Shown: positions 16,637 to 27,406 of the stretch, in pieces | How positions within the stretch are numbered: the first letter of the stretch is position 1 | How the letters are laid out: the number at the start of each line of letters is the position of its first letter | Assembly: GCF_017592555.1 (NCBI RefSeq) | Contig: NZ_JAGFNS010000006.1 | Coordinates: 126,432-190,431, forward strand | Reading direction: 5' to 3' | Origin: Actinoplanes flavus | GTDB lineage: Bacteria > Actinomycetota > Actinomycetes > Mycobacteriales > Micromonosporaceae | Length of the DNA: 64,000 nucleotides | Notes under the pieces: model-generated | Database searches by the model: none | What the model was told of the DNA's origin: nothing | The model's input: the letters and a program-made list of their open reading frames with translations, nothing else | Program-made: the position numbers and the translations under genes

Positions 16637-17660
16637 CGCCGCGGCCCCGGGCCGGGGCCGCGGTGCTCTCCCTGATCTCCAGCTTGGTGACCAGCTCCAC
16701 CCGGGGGGTCTCGATGGTCTCGCCGCGCGACAACCGCAACACGGTCCGCGCGGCGAGACCGCCCATTTCGGCGAGCGGCTGGCGCACCGTGGTCAGCGGC
16801 GGCGACGACCAGCGGGACTCGGGCAGGTCGTCGAAACCCACCACGCTGAGCTGGTCGGGCACCAGGATGCCGCGACGGCGGGCCGCCTCGTAGACGCCGA
16901 GAGCCATCAGGTCGCTGCACGCGAAGACCGCCGTCGGGGGATCGGGCAGGTCCAGCAGGCGGCCGCCGGCCACGAAACCCGACTCGTGCCGGAAGTCGCC
17001 GGTCACCACCAGATCCTCGTCGACCGCCATGCCGGCGGCCTCCATGGCGGCCCGGTAACCGTCCAGCCGGGCCCGGCTGCACAGCAGCTCGCGGGGGCCG
17101 GCCACGATCCCGATCCGCCGGTGCCCCAGCGACAGCAGGTGATCGGTCGCGGTCCGGCCGCCGGACCAGTTCGTCGCCCCGATCGTCGGGACGTCCGCCG
17201 CCACGCCGCCGGCCGGATCGATGATCACCACCGGCACCTTGAGCCGGTGCAGCTCGCTGTGGATGGGCTCGGCCACGTCCGAGGTCACGAAGATGACCCC
17301 GTCCGACGCGCGGGCCCGAAGGTTCTGCAGCCACTGCCGGGTCGCGGTGCTGCGATGATGCACCTGCGACACCACGGTGCCGACGCCGGCCGCGTGCGTC
17401 ACGTCCTCCACGCCGCGGACCAGCTCCAGGGCCCACGGGCTGTCCAGGTCGTTGAACACGAGATCCACCAGGCGGGCACGGCCCGGATGCCGAGAGTTGC
17501 GGGGTCGGTAGTCATGCTCACGCAGCAACCGCTCGATCAGCTCACGTGTGGTCGGCGACACATCGGAACGCCCGTTGAGCACGCGGGACACGGTGGGCAC
17601 CGAAACCCCCGCGGCTTCGGCGATAGCCGCGATCGTCACTCTTCCCCTGCCAGCGGCCAC
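16626..17660 (-). CDS. LacI family regulator of the sugar ABC/GH3 locus
   Basis: About 344 residues. The GTG at 17660 is chosen because AAGGAG lies seven bases upstream and translation then begins AAGRGRVTIAAIAEAAG, directly on the LacI helix-turn-helix (VSVPTVSRVLNGRSDVS). Periplasmic-binding-like effector domain follows (residues about 65-335; AVFACSDLMALGVYEAARRRG, VVGFDDLPESRW, TTVRQPLAEMG). Probably represses the adjacent transporter and glycosidase genes until the sugar is imported. A copy of the 14-base operator-like string lies 35 bases upstream of the start, which fits autoregulation. Confidence 0.88.
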   Translation of the reverse strand: MAAGRGRVTIAAIAEAAGVSVPTVSRVLNGRSDVSPTTRELIERLLREHDYRPRNSRHPGRARLVDLVFNDLDSPWALELVRGVEDVTHAAGVGTVVSQVHHRSTATRQWLQNLRARASDGVIFVTSDVAEPIHSELHRLKVPVVIIDPAGGVAADVPTIGATNWSGGRTATDHLLSLGHRRIGIVAGPRELLCSRARLDGYRAAMEAAGMAVDEDLVVTGDFRHESGFVAGGRLLDLPDPPTAVFACSDLMALGVYEAARRRGILVPDQLSVVGFDDLPESRWSSPPLTTVRQPLAEMGGLAARTVLRLSRGETIETPRVELVTKLEIRESTAAPARGRGVTY

Positions 17661-17694
17661 GGGTGCGCTCCTTACCGCCGGCCTGTCGCGACTG

Positions 17695-17708
17695 CAACTT
17701 TCGGAACC
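17695..17708. promoter_or_regulatory. Operator-like site upstream of the LacI gene
   Basis: GCAACTTTCGGAAC, matching GAAACTTTCGGAAG at 13395-13408 in 12 of 14 positions, located 35 bases before the LacI start. Candidate autoregulatory site. Confidence 0.45.
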
Positions 17709-17840
17709 CGGCACCGGAATTCTGCCACGCCCCGCCCGTCCGAGAAATGCCTGGTGACCCTGGAATCGCTCCCAGTTCTGTTTCCTCTCGCGAAACGCAC
17801 ATTTCCCCTGGTGAATGACCCGTACGAGGGGTGAGTGACC

Positions 17841-18722
17841 TCAGGCGAACTGGGGGACGACCTCCTCGGCGAGGCGCAGCAGCGGCTCGTGGTCGTAGGC
17901 CACCCGCGGGATGTAGACGATCACGTAGTCGGCGCCCGCCTCGGCCAGCCGCTCCAGTTTGCCGATGGTGTCGGCGGTCGGCTCGGCCAGGTCCAGGTGG
18001 TAGCTCGTCGACTTGGCGATGCGGTCGTAGTCGCGGCCCAGCGTGTCGCAGTGCTGCCGGAGCACGGCCGCCTTCTGCCGGAACACCTCCGGGTCGCCGT
18101 TGGCGAAGTTGCAGCCGTCGGCGTACCGCGCGACCAGCTTGAGAGTCACCTTCTCGCCACCGCCGCCCAGCCAGAGCGACGGGTGCGGCTTGCGGACCCC
18201 CTTCGGCTCGTTGATCGGCTGGTCGATGCGGTAATGCCGGCCGGTGAAGACCGGGCGCTCCTCGGTCCACATCTTGTGCACGATCTCGACGGCCTCCCGG
18301 AAGGCCCGCATCCGGTCGGGGACCTCGGCCCACTCGTAGCCGTAGGCCTTCCACTCGTGTTCGTACCAGCCGGCGCCGAGCCCCGCGTACAGGCGGCCGT
18401 GGCTGGCCACGTCCACGGTGGAGGCGATTTTGGCGTACAGGGCCGGGTGCCGGTAGCCGTTGCAGCCGACCATCTGGCCGATGTTCACCCGGCTGGTGTC
18501 GCGGGCCAGGGTCGAGGAGACGGTCCAGGCCTCGAAGGTGGTGTTGATCGTCGGTTCCGGAACCGTGTGGAAGTGGTCGTAGACCCACACCGAGTCCCAC
18601 GGGCCCGCGTCGGCGAGCTTCGCGACGGCCGTCATCGCCTCGTACTGCTCGACCGGGTCGGCGATCTCGGTCAGGTCCATCCGCCATCCCTGGGGCACGA
18701 ACACCCCGAAACGCATACTCAT
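17841..18722 (-). CDS. LLM-class F420-dependent oxidoreductase
   Basis: 293 residues, luciferase-like monooxygenase fold of the F420-dependent subgroup (FGVFVPQGWRMDL, DSVWVYDHFHTVP, GRLYAGLGAGWYEHEWKAYG, YIPRVAYDHEPLLRL). It would use reduced F420 to reduce or oxidise an unknown substrate in the cytosol. The presence of fbiA, fbiB and fbiC in this same window shows that the cofactor can be made. Monocistronic by context: the LacI gene lies downstream on the same strand after 180 bases, and a divergent small gene lies upstream. Two ATGs (18722 and 18716) are possible starts. Confidence 0.85.
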   Translation of the reverse strand: MSMRFGVFVPQGWRMDLTEIADPVEQYEAMTAVAKLADAGPWDSVWVYDHFHTVPEPTINTTFEAWTVSSTLARDTSRVNIGQMVGCNGYRHPALYAKIASTVDVASHGRLYAGLGAGWYEHEWKAYGYEWAEVPDRMRAFREAVEIVHKMWTEERPVFTGRHYRIDQPINEPKGVRKPHPSLWLGGGGEKVTLKLVARYADGCNFANGDPEVFRQKAAVLRQHCDTLGRDYDRIAKSTSYHLDLAEPTADTIGKLERLAEAGADYVIVYIPRVAYDHEPLLRLAEEVVPQFA

Positions 18723-18840
18723 GATCTTTAACCTACCCAGACGTTCGCCGGGAAGGACCCCGCGCGGCCGAGGAAGTTTTCCTAGTGGCTTTGCGGATTT
18801 GACCCTGCCGGATCGTCAACGGGTTCCGTACAGTGGCGGC

Positions 18841-19158
18841 ATGAACGGCGGATGGGTCACGGTGTACTCCTCGAACGGCGGCGGTCGATTCTCCCTGGCC
18901 GATTGACTGGCCCACCGCGGCATCGACTGGGACCCCTTCGAGGAGGGTGAGGTCGCCGGCGGCGTCATGTGCGGCCGCGACCCGGAGACCGGCCGCTCGT
19001 GGTGCCGGTACTACGTCCACGTCGACGCGGGCGCCCTGTGGCGCCTCGGCCTGCATCCCGACCAGCCGCTGTCCCGGATCGTCAGCCGCCCGCTGGCGCC
19101 CTCACACGTCAAGAAAATCTTGGCGGAACGGTTGGCACTCGAGGCCTGGCAGTGCTAA
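18841..19158 (+). pseudogene. Small gene interrupted by an in-frame TGA
   Basis: From the ATG at 18841 the frame reads MNGGWVTVYSSNGGGRFSLAD and then meets TGA at 18904-18906. The same frame continues without any shift for another 84 codons (LAHRGIDWDPFEEGEVAGG, MCGRDPETGRSWCRYYVHVD) to a TAA at 19156. Both halves have normal coding character, so this looks like one protein of about 105 residues broken by a single C-to-T change (CGA Arg to TGA), or a sequencing error. A TACAGT box at 18829-18834 would place transcription start at the ATG (leaderless mRNA). I do not recognise the family. The last codons overlap the CIRCE element of the next gene. Confidence 0.6.
19132..19158. promoter_or_regulatory. 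CIRCE element (HrcA operator) upstream of hsp20
   Basis: TTGGCACTC, nine bases, CAGTGCTAA. This matches the CIRCE consensus TTAGCACTC-N9-GAGTGCTAA with one mismatch per arm. It lies 114 bases before the Hsp20 start and overlaps the tail of the preceding gene. TTGGCA within the left arm and TAAAAA at 19156-19161 have an 18-base spacing, so the operator probably coincides with the promoter and HrcA would block it directly. Confidence 0.78.
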
Positions 19159-19230
19159 AAAATGTCTTGTCGGACCTGGTCAGCGAGTTCCAGGGAAGAC
19201 CTCGGCGAGAGTTGTCAGCCGAGCGCCACG

Positions 19231-19253
19231 AGCCGCCGGACCGCCCGGCGGCT
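19231..19253 (+). other. Hairpin in the hsp20 leader
   Basis: Arms AGCCGCCG (19231-19238) and CGGCGGCT (19246-19253) form a perfect 8-bp stem with a 7-base loop. It ends five bases before the purine-rich ribosome binding site (19258-19267) of the Hsp20 gene. No U tract follows, so it is not a standard terminator. It may affect translation, but the binding site itself is not inside the stem. Confidence 0.35.
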
Positions 19254-19271
19254 GTTCAGAGGAGGTGCATC

Positions 19272-19748
19272 GTGGTGCTGACTTTCGATCCTTTCCGCGA
19301 GTTCGACCGCCTGGCCGGCCAGATGCTCGGCGCCCCCGGCGTCGGCGGTGGCACCGCCGTGGCGATGCCGATGGACCTGTACCGGTCCGGTGACCACTTC
19401 GTCCTGCACTGCGACCTCGCCGGCATCGACCCCGGCTCGGTCAACGTCGACGTCGACGGCCGCGTGCTCACCATCCGTGCCGAGCGCTCCGCCCGCACCG
19501 ACGCCGACGTCCAGTGGCTGCGCCGCGAGCGCGTCACCGGCACCTTCGAGCGCCGTCTCACCCTGGGCGACGGCCTCGACCTCACCAAGATCGACGCGAC
19601 CTGGCAGGACGGCGTCCTCACCGTGACCATCCCGGTCGTCGAAGCCGCCAAGCCGCGCCGCATCGAGATCAACACCGGCCGCGCGCCGGAGCTCCAGCCC
19701 GCCGAGCAGCAGACCATCGAGGGTGAGTCCAAGGCTCTGGCCGACTGA
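19272..19748 (+). CDS. Hsp20/alpha-crystallin small heat-shock protein
   Basis: 158 residues. ATP-independent holdase that binds unfolding proteins in the cytosol. Alpha-crystallin domain about 37-135 (PMDLYRSGDHFVLHCDLAGI, VNVDVDGRVLTIRAER, FERRLTLGDGLDLTKIDATW, DGVLTVTIPVVEAAKPRRIEI). The GTG at 19272 is chosen for the strong AGAGGAGGTG a few bases upstream; a second GTG follows at 19275. The CIRCE element at 19132-19158 indicates HrcA control. The gene is convergent with secA across a damaged G/C tract. Confidence 0.9.
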   Translation: MVLTFDPFREFDRLAGQMLGAPGVGGGTAVAMPMDLYRSGDHFVLHCDLAGIDPGSVNVDVDGRVLTIRAERSARTDADVQWLRRERVTGTFERRLTLGDGLDLTKIDATWQDGVLTVTIPVVEAAKPRRIEINTGRAPELQPAEQQTIEGESKALAD

Positions 19749-19808
19749 CCCGCCCGCTCGGCGCCCTTCCGGGTCGGCGGTTCGCCGACCCGGCTGCTCC
19801 TCCCACCG

Positions 19809-19950
<142 letters not shown>

Positions 19951-19961
19951 CCGGGAGTGGA

Positions 19962-22865
<2,904 letters not shown>

Positions 22866-23051
22866 GGGTCAACGCTCCCCTAGACAGTCTGCTGAACCAT
22901 CGTAGGCACCTTCCCCGTGGACCTGTGACCCGAGCCTCCCGTGAAACTCACAAAAGGGGCGAAATGCGCCATGAAGTTCGCTGACAGCGCATCCCTCGAC
23001 TCATTTGCAAGCTGTTTGGCGCCCGGGCGCGTCCCGGACGAGGATGTCCCC

Positions 23052-23993
23052 GTGGATCAGAACAGCGAAGTGCGGCTCGAGGACGCGGGCGACGGGGCGT
23101 ACGAGATCGTCGGCACCCGGTCCGGTGACCGCCTCGGCCGGGTGGCCCTCAGCGGGGACCGGGTGACCGTCGAGGTCGTGCCGGCGGCCCGGCGGCGCGG
23201 CGTGGCGACCGCCGCGCTGCGCGAGGTGAGCCGGCTCGCCCTGCGCGACCGGGAGCGGCTGGAGCTGCTGATCCCGTGGGACAACCCGGTCGCCCTGCGG
23301 GTCGCGCTGAACGCCGGCTACACCCGGGAGGGGATCCGCCGCGGCACGCCCGAGCTGCTGGTCTACTCCCGTCTGGCGACCGACAGCGGGGAGCCGGCGC
23401 CCCGCCTGCTGCCCGACCTGCCCGGTGGCGAACTGTCCGACGGTGTGATCACGCTGCGCCCGCTCGGCGAGGGCGACGTCGACTTCTACACCGAGTTGCA
23501 CAGCGTGCCGGACGTGGTGACGACCAGCGTGCCGCCCGAGCCCAAGCCGGCCGACGAGATTCGCCGGCGCTGCTCGCGGGCCGCCACGCAGTGGCTCACC
23601 GGGAGCCGGGCCGATCTCGTCATCGTGGACACCGCGACCGGCCGGCCGGCCGGCGAGATCGATCTGTACTACCAGGAACCGCCGCTGGCTCAGGCGATGA
23701 TCGGCTACAGCACGCTTCCGGCGTACCGGAAAAGGGGTTTGACCACCCGCGCGGCGCAGTTGCTCGCCCTCTGGGTCTTCGCCGAGACGGACATCGTCCG
23801 TCTCGTGGCCGGCGCGCTTCCGACGAACATCGGCTCGCAGCGGGTGCTGGAGAAGGCCGGCTTCACGCGCGAGGCCTACCAGCGGCAGCGTCTGCCCGGG
23901 CCGGACGGTGGCCGGCTCGACGACGTGCAGTACGTGCTCCTCGCCGGAGACCTGCTCGCACAGGCCTCCGGCGCGGGAACCTCACATGCCTAG
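23052..23993 (+). CDS. Tandem GNAT-domain acetyltransferase
   Basis: About 314 residues. Two acetyltransferase units: a short N-terminal GNAT (VEVVPAARRRGVATAALREV, WDNPVALRVALNAGYTREG) and a complete C-terminal RimJ-like GNAT (IGYSTLPAYRKRGLTTRAAQ, NIGSQRVLEKAGFTREAYQ), each with the R/Q-x-x-G-x-G/A acetyl-CoA loop. Target unknown; the C-terminal half resembles enzymes that acetylate protein N termini or small amines. The GTG at 23052 is preferred (GAGGA upstream, domain begins soon after); an upstream ATG at 22941 would add 37 residues of non-domain sequence. The 3' end overlaps hpf by 12 bases on the opposite strand. Confidence 0.75.
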   Translation: MDQNSEVRLEDAGDGAYEIVGTRSGDRLGRVALSGDRVTVEVVPAARRRGVATAALREVSRLALRDRERLELLIPWDNPVALRVALNAGYTREGIRRGTPELLVYSRLATDSGEPAPRLLPDLPGGELSDGVITLRPLGEGDVDFYTELHSVPDVVTTSVPPEPKPADEIRRRCSRAATQWLTGSRADLVIVDTATGRPAGEIDLYYQEPPLAQAMIGYSTLPAYRKRGLTTRAAQLLALWVFAETDIVRLVAGALPTNIGSQRVLEKAGFTREAYQRQRLPGPDGGRLDDVQYVLLAGDLLAQASGAGTSHA

Positions 23994-24599
23994 GCTGAGG
24001 ATGCCGTAGTCGTATCCGCGGCGCCTGTACACCACACTGGGCCGCCCGCTCTCCTTGTCAAGGAACAGATAGAAGTCGTGACCGACGAGCTCCATCTGGA
24101 AGAGGGCGTCGTCGACGGTCATCGGCTCGGCCGAGTGCTCCTTCTCCCGGACGATGCGCCACGGCTGGTTGTCCTCGTGCTCGGAGGGCTCGTTGTCGAG
24201 TTCCGGCTCGGTGAGCGTGGCGGTCCGTCCACCGGTCAGATCGGTGGGGAGGTTTGCGGTGGCCGCGGCGACGGAGACCGGCGCGTGCCGTCCGCGATGC
24301 ACTCGGCGACGGTCGGCGGAGCGACGCAGCCGGGCGTCCAACTTGTTGATCGCACAGTCCAGGGCAGCGTAGAAGTCCTGTGCCTGCGCCTCGGCGCGGA
24401 CCACCGGCCCTTTCGTCCTGACGGTGATCTCGACCCGCTGGCAGATGTCGGACTGTCGCGGATTGCGTTCGTGGAACAGCTCCACGTCCGCCCTCATCAG
24501 CTTCTGGTCGTAACGTTCGACCTTGCTCAGCTTGTCGGCGACATGCTCTCGATAATGGTCGGGAACCTCTACGTTGCGGCCCTTGACGACAATGTCCAC
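23982..24599 (-). CDS. hpf: Long-form ribosome hibernation promoting factor
   Basis: 205 residues from a GTG at 24599 with GGGAGGT seven bases upstream. The N-terminal S30AE domain (DIVVKGRNVEVPDHYREHV, YAALDCAINKLDARLRR) binds the small-subunit decoding region. A variable acidic linker (about 110-145) leads to the C-terminal dimerisation domain (MTVDDALFQMELVGHDFYLF, GRPSVVYRRRGYDYGIL). Dimerisation yields 100S ribosomes in stationary phase. Conserved neighbour of secA and comF in actinobacteria. The 280 bases upstream (24600-24879) should hold its promoter; I see no clear element there. Confidence 0.93.
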   Translation of the reverse strand: MDIVVKGRNVEVPDHYREHVADKLSKVERYDQKLMRADVELFHERNPRQSDICQRVEITVRTKGPVVRAEAQAQDFYAALDCAINKLDARLRRSADRRRVHRGRHAPVSVAAATANLPTDLTGGRTATLTEPELDNEPSEHEDNQPWRIVREKEHSAEPMTVDDALFQMELVGHDFYLFLDKESGRPSVVYRRRGYDYGILSLGM

Positions 24600-24879
24600 T
24601 CGTGACCTCCCCCAACGTTGTGCTTGGCGGGCGCCGAACCACGGCGCATCGAGCTGCTCGGTGAAGACGCCGCGTGACGAGAACCGACGCGGCCTACGTG
24701 AGTGAGACGACTCCTTTCCGGTGCGGCGAACAAGCCCTGACTCGTGCGCTCCCGGTGGCGGGCAAGTTGATCGACTTACCCTCGTCACCTAGACGCTAAC
24801 CTGCCTATGGCCGTCAGTCACCCCTCGTTCGGGATACCGGATGGCTGACATTCGCCTCTATCGGCAACCCGGACGCCGA

Positions 24880-25596
24880 TCACAGCCGAAAACGCGGGGA
24901 AAACGTGCGCAACTCTGTCGCTGCGAGCACCGCGGCACCTGTGACCTGCATGTCCGCCTCCTCAAGCCGGCGTGCCACCGCGGCCAGTGTGGCCCCTGTG
25001 GTGACGATGTCATCCGCCACCACAAGAGTGCCTCGCCAACGGCCGTCGCGTCGCAGAACGCCGATCCGGGGAATCATTCGCAGCGAATTTACAGCTACTG
25101 TCGCCCGTTCGTGCGCATCCAGTGACGTTGAGTCAGGGCGCGGCAGGGCCCGCAGCGGCTGCACCACGTTCACCAGATAGCCGGCCGACCGCAACCGGCG
25201 GGCCGCGTGTCCGGCCAGCCGGGCCATGTGATCGCCGTACCGCTCCCGCCGGGCCGCAGCGGTGGACGGGACCGGAACGAGGACCACCGGCCGGTCCCGG
25301 GGCGCCAGCGCGGCCACCGCGCCGGCCAGCAGTGTGCCCAACGGCCGGGCGAGCCGGTGCCGGCCCTTCTCCTTGTACGCCAGGAGCGCGCCCCGCAGCG
25401 CACCCGCATAGGTCCCGACCGCCATGCACGGCGGGAAGCCGGCCGGCGGCGGCACCGGTTCGGCCGCCCGCGGGCGCAGGCCCTCCAGTTCGGTCACACA
25501 GTCGCCGCAGACGCCGTAGGTGAGGCGCACCCGTTCCGCCCCGCAGCCCGCGCAGGCGGCCGGCAGCACCAGATCCGCGAGGTCCGCCAGCAGCAT
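24880..25596 (-). CDS. ComF family phosphoribosyltransferase-like protein
   Basis: About 238 residues. An N-terminal zinc-ribbon pair CAGCGAERVRLTYGVCGDC is followed by a PRTase fold with VLVPVPSTAAARRERYGDH and the PRPP loop VVADDIVTTGATL. ComF members act in DNA uptake in competent bacteria; in actinobacteria the function is not established. The ATG at 25596 is chosen since it falls one base after the lpqB stop. Last gene of mtrA-mtrB-lpqB-comF. Confidence 0.85.
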   Translation of the reverse strand: MLLADLADLVLPAACAGCGAERVRLTYGVCGDCVTELEGLRPRAAEPVPPPAGFPPCMAVGTYAGALRGALLAYKEKGRHRLARPLGTLLAGAVAALAPRDRPVVLVPVPSTAAARRERYGDHMARLAGHAARRLRSAGYLVNVVQPLRALPRPDSTSLDAHERATVAVNSLRMIPRIGVLRRDGRWRGTLVVADDIVTTGATLAAVARRLEEADMQVTGAAVLAATELRTFSPRFRL

Positions 25597-25597
25597 G

Positions 25598-27406
25598 TCA
25601 GTCGAGGAAGAACGGCGCCCCGGGCACCACACCCGGCCGCGGCTCGCTGCTCGGGCCGGCCAGGCTGCCGGCCTTGAGCTGCACCGACGTGGACAGGCCC
25701 TCCCACGCGTCGGTGCCGGTCGAGTACATCAACGTGGAACCGGTGGGCCGATTGGTCTCCGGGTTCGCGGGGTATGTCGTCAGGTAGCTCACCGGGTTCG
25801 TGCCGATGTCGGCCAAACGGTCCGACTGGAGGGCCGCGTCGATCGAGATGTCCATGATCGCGATCCGCTTGCTGCTGCGGTCGGTGCCCGCCACCGTGAG
25901 CCAGCCCTCGCTGGTGAAGTCCACCGCGGTCACCGATTCGAGCGGCGGGTCCAGCTCCTGCATGCCGCTGAGGGCCAGGCCGTCGCCGCTGATGGTCAGC
26001 ACCGCCCGGTAGAGGCGGCCGCCGACGGCCAGCGCCACCCGGTGCCCGTCCGGAGCGACCGTGATCGCCCTGACCTGCCCGGTCCCGCCGGGCCAGGTGA
26101 CCTGGAGCGCCTTGCCGCCCTGCGCCCGGAACCGCCACAGCTTGCCGTCCGCGATGACCAGGCCGGCGGCCCCGTCGGTGTCGCCCTCCGGGGTGATCGC
26201 CCAAACCGGGTGACCGATGTCCCCGGGCAGCCCGGTGATCTCACGCAGCGTGGCGACCTGCCCGGCCGGGGCGAATCCCACCCGCAGCCGCTCGTTCTTG
26301 CCGGAGCCGGTGACCAGGGCCGCGTAGACGTACGACCCGGTGGTGGTGACCGCCGCGCGGCTGACGTCCTTGTTGTTGTCGGCGTTCAGGCCCGGCACGG
26401 TGTCCGGGGTCGGCCGGTCCGGCTCCACGAGACGCCGGATGGTGCGGTCGTACACCACGTACCGGTCCGGGTTGGGAACCAGCCGGTGTGCCGGATTGCT
26501 GGACAGGTAGTCGGTGCCGGAGTAGCTACGGACCTCCTGGTGACCGATCCTCAACTTCAGGAACTCGTACGGCAGGCGCCGCAGCGACCACTGCAACTGC
26601 CGCCGCAGACGCTCCACGGCCTCGTCGGCGTCCTGCGTGGGCACGGCTTGCGCACTCAACGTGATCGCCAACTGGTTGTTCTCGATCGCGGGGACCTTGC
26701 CCTCGGTGCGGGTGCCATCCGGCAGCGGCTTCACGGCGTCCTGGAGCCACGGTGCCGGGCCGCCGATCAGCCAGCCCAGGATGATCGTCGGCTCCTGCTC
26801 GATCGGCACGTCACCGAGCAGGTAGCGGACGTCCGGCACGAGGCCGGTGTACTCGGTGTTCCAGAAGTAGATCGTGCGCTCTTCGTAGAAGTTGTCCAGC
26901 CCGCGGGTGCTGAGGAGCAGGAACGGCGGCGCCTCGACCATGAAGAGGCCCTCGCCGGTGACCTCGGTCAGGGTGAACTCGTAGGTGCCGGTGGTCGGCT
27001 CGGCGGGCGGCTCGATCAGGCCGTTCTTGCCGAGGGTGCCGAGCAGTTCGTACTGGACCTTGACCTTGTCCTGGTCCGCGGTGAGCAGCGGGGTGTCGAT
27101 CGTGCGGATCACCCGGGGCGCGGCCGGGGCGTTGAACTGCTCCTTCGCCGGCGCCGACATGAACTGCTTCACCCGGTCCAGCGCGGTGTCGTAGTCCCCC
27201 GCGGCGGCCTGGAGGTAGTTGGTGACGAACTGGGCCCGGTCGCTGGTCGACTCGCGGGTGAGCCGGCTGCGCAGGCTGCCGTCACCGGAGGAGATGCCGG
27301 TGGACGGGCCCGGGCCGAGGTCGGTGACGTCCGAGTCGTCCGGTATCCCGCAGCCGCCCAGAAGCACCAGGACCACGGTCGTACCGGCGATCATGCGGCG
27401 CAGCAT
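25598..27406 (-). CDS. lpqB: Lipoprotein LpqB, MtrB accessory factor
   Basis: 602 residues. Lipoprotein signal with lipobox LLGGC (MIAGTTVVLVLLGGCGIPDD), then a GerMN domain (about 200-310; TLSAQAVPTQDADEAVERLR) and a C-terminal beta-propeller-like LpqB domain (VWAITPEGDTDGAAGLVIAD). In mycobacteria LpqB binds the extracellular part of MtrB and tunes MtrA signalling. The ATG at 27406 shares its A with the mtrB stop (TGATG), so translation is coupled. Family length is about 580-600 residues, so it looks intact. Confidence 0.95.
   Translation of the reverse strand: MLRRMIAGTTVVLVLLGGCGIPDDSDVTDLGPGPSTGISSGDGSLRSRLTRESTSDRAQFVTNYLQAAAGDYDTALDRVKQFMSAPAKEQFNAPAAPRVIRTIDTPLLTADQDKVKVQYELLGTLGKNGLIEPPAEPTTGTYEFTLTEVTGEGLFMVEAPPFLLLSTRGLDNFYEERTIYFWNTEYTGLVPDVRYLLGDVPIEQEPTIILGWLIGGPAPWLQDAVKPLPDGTRTEGKVPAIENNQLAITLSAQAVPTQDADEAVERLRRQLQWSLRRLPYEFLKLRIGHQEVRSYSGTDYLSSNPAHRLVPNPDRYVVYDRTIRRLVEPDRPTPDTVPGLNADNNKDVSRAAVTTTGSYVYAALVTGSGKNERLRVGFAPAGQVATLREITGLPGDIGHPVWAITPEGDTDGAAGLVIADGKLWRFRAQGGKALQVTWPGGTGQVRAITVAPDGHRVALAVGGRLYRAVLTISGDGLALSGMQELDPPLESVTAVDFTSEGWLTVAGTDRSSKRIAIMDISIDAALQSDRLADIGTNPVSYLTTYPANPETNRPTGSTLMYSTGTDAWEGLSTSVQLKAGSLAGPSSEPRPGVVPGAPFFLD

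Noticed and set aside
18904-18906. Selenocysteine codon in the interrupted small gene
   Set aside because: The flanking protein shows no redox motif, no selenocysteine hairpin is evident after the TGA, and a single C-to-T change is simpler.
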